From Candidatus Adiutrix sp. (GTDB taxonomy: Bacteria > Desulfobacterota > Desulfarculia > Adiutricales > Adiutricaceae), in NCBI GenBank assembly GCA_031273445.1, contig JAISRV010000378.1, positions 1 through 6,488 of the forward strand: 6,488 nt of DNA. The letters are read 5' to 3'. The notes beneath the pieces were generated by a model. That model worked only from the letters and a program-made list of their open reading frames with translations, made no database searches and was not told where the DNA came from. The translations under genes and the position numbers were made by a program. Of this stretch, positions 4,719 through 6,488 are shown one piece after another (position 1 is the stretch's first letter; each line of letters starts with the position of its first letter).

Positions 4719-6488
4719 GAGCCGGCCTCCCCCAGCAACTCATTCACCAGGCCCTCCGCTTCTTCGAAATCCGACGTCAGCACATAATCGGCGACGGCGG
4801 ACAGCGCGCCGTTCGTCGCCGCGCTGAAAGATGCGGCGGATAAATCCGCGAGCATCAGGTCGATGGCCTGAATGTTTCTGGCGCTTATCGCCGCCTTGAG
4901 CCTGCGCAGGTCGTCGGCTGCCGGCCCAGGCCCTGCCTCCGCCTCTTCAATATGCCCATTGAGGGCTCTTGCGGACGAAAGCGCGCCGCGTATGCGGCCG
5001 ACAAGTTCGATCAGACGCGGCCGAAAACCTTCAAGGCCTTTCAGTATCGCGGGCAGATCGCCGCTATGGCCCACGGCCTCAAGAAAGGCTGCTTCTTCCG
5101 CCAAACCGGCCGCCCCGATATTGGCGGAGGCGCTTTTCAGCGCATGAACCCCGGTTATGAAAGCGGGCATATCCGCCTCCCCGAGCTTCTCCAGAATAGG
5201 CAGGATGCTCTCGGCCTCCCGGCAGTATATCGCCAGGGCCTCCAGATAATCCTTCGCCCGGCCGCCGATTCTTTTTAAGCCCGATTTCGCGTCGAGCCCT
5301 TCGATCTCGAAGGGGATCAATTCTTTGGGCGCGCCCGGGGAGTCGGGCGAAATCATCACGCGCGCCTCAATCGGAACCCATTTTTCCAAAAGCTCGTTCA
5401 GCTTGGCCGTTTCAATCGGTTTTGACATATAGTCGTCAAAGCCCCTGGACAGAAACATCTCGCGCATGCCGGCCATCGCGTTGGCGGTGAGGGCTATAAT
5501 AGGGACCCCGCTGAACCTTGCGCTTGTTTCGCGTATGGCCTTCGCGGTCTCCAGGCCGTCCATCCCAGGCATCATGTGGTCGATGAAAATCAGGTCAAAA
5601 TCTTTTTTGCGCGCTTCATCGAGCGCCTCACGCCCGCTTCGGCAGGTCGTCATCTTCATCTGAAAAGGGGCCAGCAGCCCGCGGGCGACGGCGAGATTCA
5701 CGGCTATGTCGTCGACTATGAGCACGCGAAACCCGGGGGCCGAAAAAGGCGCGCCTGTTTCCCAGGCGGCGTTTTTCCCCAGCCCCGCGTCGAAGAATTC
5801 CGAAGGCGCCCAATCCGCGACTCCCTGCGTGACCGTGGCGGTAAAGGCCGAGCCGCGCCCATATTCGCTCTTAACCGCAATATCCCCGCCCATCAAACGG
5901 CAAAGGCCGCGCGATATCGACAGGCCCAGCCCCGTTCCCTCGACATGTTGGTCGCCTTTTTGGCCGAGGCGGACAAAATCGCCGAATATATTTTCGATAT
6001 GTTCCGATTTTATCCCTATCCCGCTGTCTTCGACTTTAAATACAAGCTTTACGCCGTCGTCGCGGCCTTCGAAGCCAGCCCTGAAAATAACGCCGCCCTC
6101 GTGCGTGTATTTCACGGCGTTCGACAGCAGATTGAGCAAAATCTGGCGTATCCTCACCTCGTCCCCTATCAGGCGCCTCGGGAGATTGGGGTCTATCTCG
6201 GTCGTCAGACTGAGGGATTTTTCGCCGGCCTGAAGGCCGATGATAGTCAGCACATCGTTAAATAACGAGGAAGTTTCATAAGGCGATGGGCTTATCTGAA
6301 AACTGCCTGACCCGATCTTCGAAAAATCAAGGATATCGTTGATGATGGCGAGCAGATCAGCCCCCGCATGCCTGATCTCCGCTATATATTCAAGAGCCTT
6401 CGGAGCGCCGTAATCCCTTTGCGCGAGTTCGCTCATGCCTATTATGGCGTTCATTGGGGTGCGGATTTCATGGGACATGCGCGCCAAA
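4715..6488 (-). CDS. Hybrid histidine kinase (HisKA-HATPase-REC-HPt), 5' end outside the window
   Basis: The C-terminal 590 residues of a hybrid sensor kinase. Residues are counted from the TTG codon at 6487, which is an internal Leu (LARMSHEIRTP) and not the start, so the sensor region is missing. HisKA carries phospho-acceptor His6 in MSHEIRTPMNAI. The HATPase domain (about 105-220) has the N box with Asn123 in LLNLLSNAVKYT, G1 EDSGIGI and G2 GTGLGLS. A receiver domain (about 253-370) has Asp259/Asp260, phosphoacceptor Asp303 in FIDHMMPGMDG, Thr334 and Lys356. An HPt domain (about 395-505) has His448 in VHALKSASANIGA. After an Ala/Pro-rich linker, residues 525-588 form another helical segment (LRRLKAAISARNIQAIDLML, ending FEEAEGLVNELL), seen at the end of some hybrid kinases and of unknown role. 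All phosphorelay residues are present, so the order His6 to Asp303 to His448 to Asp59 of the co-transcribed HD-GYP regulator is the natural prediction. Confidence 0.95.
   Translation of the reverse strand, partial: LARMSHEIRTPMNAIIGMSELAQRDYGAPKALEYIAEIRHAGADLLAIINDILDFSKIGSGSFQISPSPYETSSLFNDVLTIIGLQAGEKSLSLTTEIDPNLPRRLIGDEVRIRQILLNLLSNAVKYTHEGGVIFRAGFEGRDDGVKLVFKVEDSGIGIKSEHIENIFGDFVRLGQKGDQHVEGTGLGLSISRGLCRLMGGDIAVKSEYGRGSAFTATVTQGVADWAPSEFFDAGLGKNAAWETGAPFSAPGFRVLIVDDIAVNLAVARGLLAPFQMKMTTCRSGREALDEARKKDFDLIFIDHMMPGMDGLETAKAIRETSARFSGVPIIALTANAMAGMREMFLSRGFDDYMSKPIETAKLNELLEKWVPIEARVMISPDSPGAPKELIPFEIEGLDAKSGLKRIGGRAKDYLEALAIYCREAESILPILEKLGEADMPAFITGVHALKSASANIGAAGLAEEAAFLEAVGHSGDLPAILKGLEGFRPRLIELVGRIRGALSSARALNGHIEEAEAGPGPAADDLRRLKAAISARNIQAIDLMLADLSAASFSAATNGALSAVADYVLTSDFEEAEGLVNELLGEAGS

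Noticed and set aside
5576..6265. Plus-strand open frame of about 230 codons inside the kinase gene
   Set aside because: It is a shadow of the GC-rich hybrid kinase, whose conserved H, N, G and receiver motifs are all on the minus strand.
6479..6487. TTG at 6487 as the start of the kinase
   Set aside because: The codons before MSHEIRTP read Leu-Ala-Arg, the standard interior sequence of hybrid kinases, and the frame is still open at the window edge; the gene is truncated by the window.

Overview
The window looks like a stretch of bacterial chromosome of moderately high GC, with AGGAGG-type ribosome binding sites, sigma70-type promoters and a tRNA gene that encodes its own CCA. The coding sequence is GC-rich; the mobile-element region around 540-900 is clearly more AT-rich. 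The hybrid kinase/HD-GYP pair, YajL/DJ-1-like protein, leucine-rich-repeat protein and UPF0236/ISLre2-like and IS630 transposases suggest an environmental or gut anaerobe. Spirochaetota, Synergistota or a deltaproteobacterial lineage would all fit, but the sequence alone does not settle the phylum.

Left part (1-1691): a tRNA gene flanked by mobile-element remains. On the minus strand, 1-766 holds the 5' half of a transposase most like the UPF0236/ISLre2 group. It is split into two overlapping frames that a -1 shift on a run of nine A (complement of 530-538) would join, and a stem-loop holding the zero-frame stop codon lies just beyond the run. To the right, on the plus strand, a near-consensus promoter (864-892) drives tRNA-Arg(CCG) at 946-1022. 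Behind the tRNA come a 13-bp hairpin, the N-terminal half of an IS630 transposase (1082-~1593), a perfect 24-bp-stem palindrome where the IS630 similarity stops (1594-1644), and a rho-independent terminator (1661-1691).

Middle (1720-3606): a DJ-1/PfpI (YajL-like) gene runs leftward from its own well-formed promoter, whose -10 element lies inside a 10+10 bp palindrome that looks like an operator. Divergently, a gene for a soluble protein with seven 23-residue leucine-rich repeats and an unrecognised C-terminal domain runs rightward.

Right part (3615-6488): a minus-strand signalling operon. A hybrid histidine kinase (HisKA, HATPase, REC, HPt and a C-terminal helical extension), cut by the right window edge, overlaps by four bases (ATGA) a response regulator with REC, coiled-coil and HD-GYP domains. 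The likely logic is a phosphorelay ending in a cyclic-di-GMP phosphodiesterase, so that an unknown stimulus sensed by the missing N-terminus changes c-di-GMP turnover.

The most interesting points are the probable frameshifted transposase, the operator-like palindrome on the DJ-1 promoter, the long perfect palindrome ending the IS630 remnant, and the unassigned C-terminal domain of the LRR protein.
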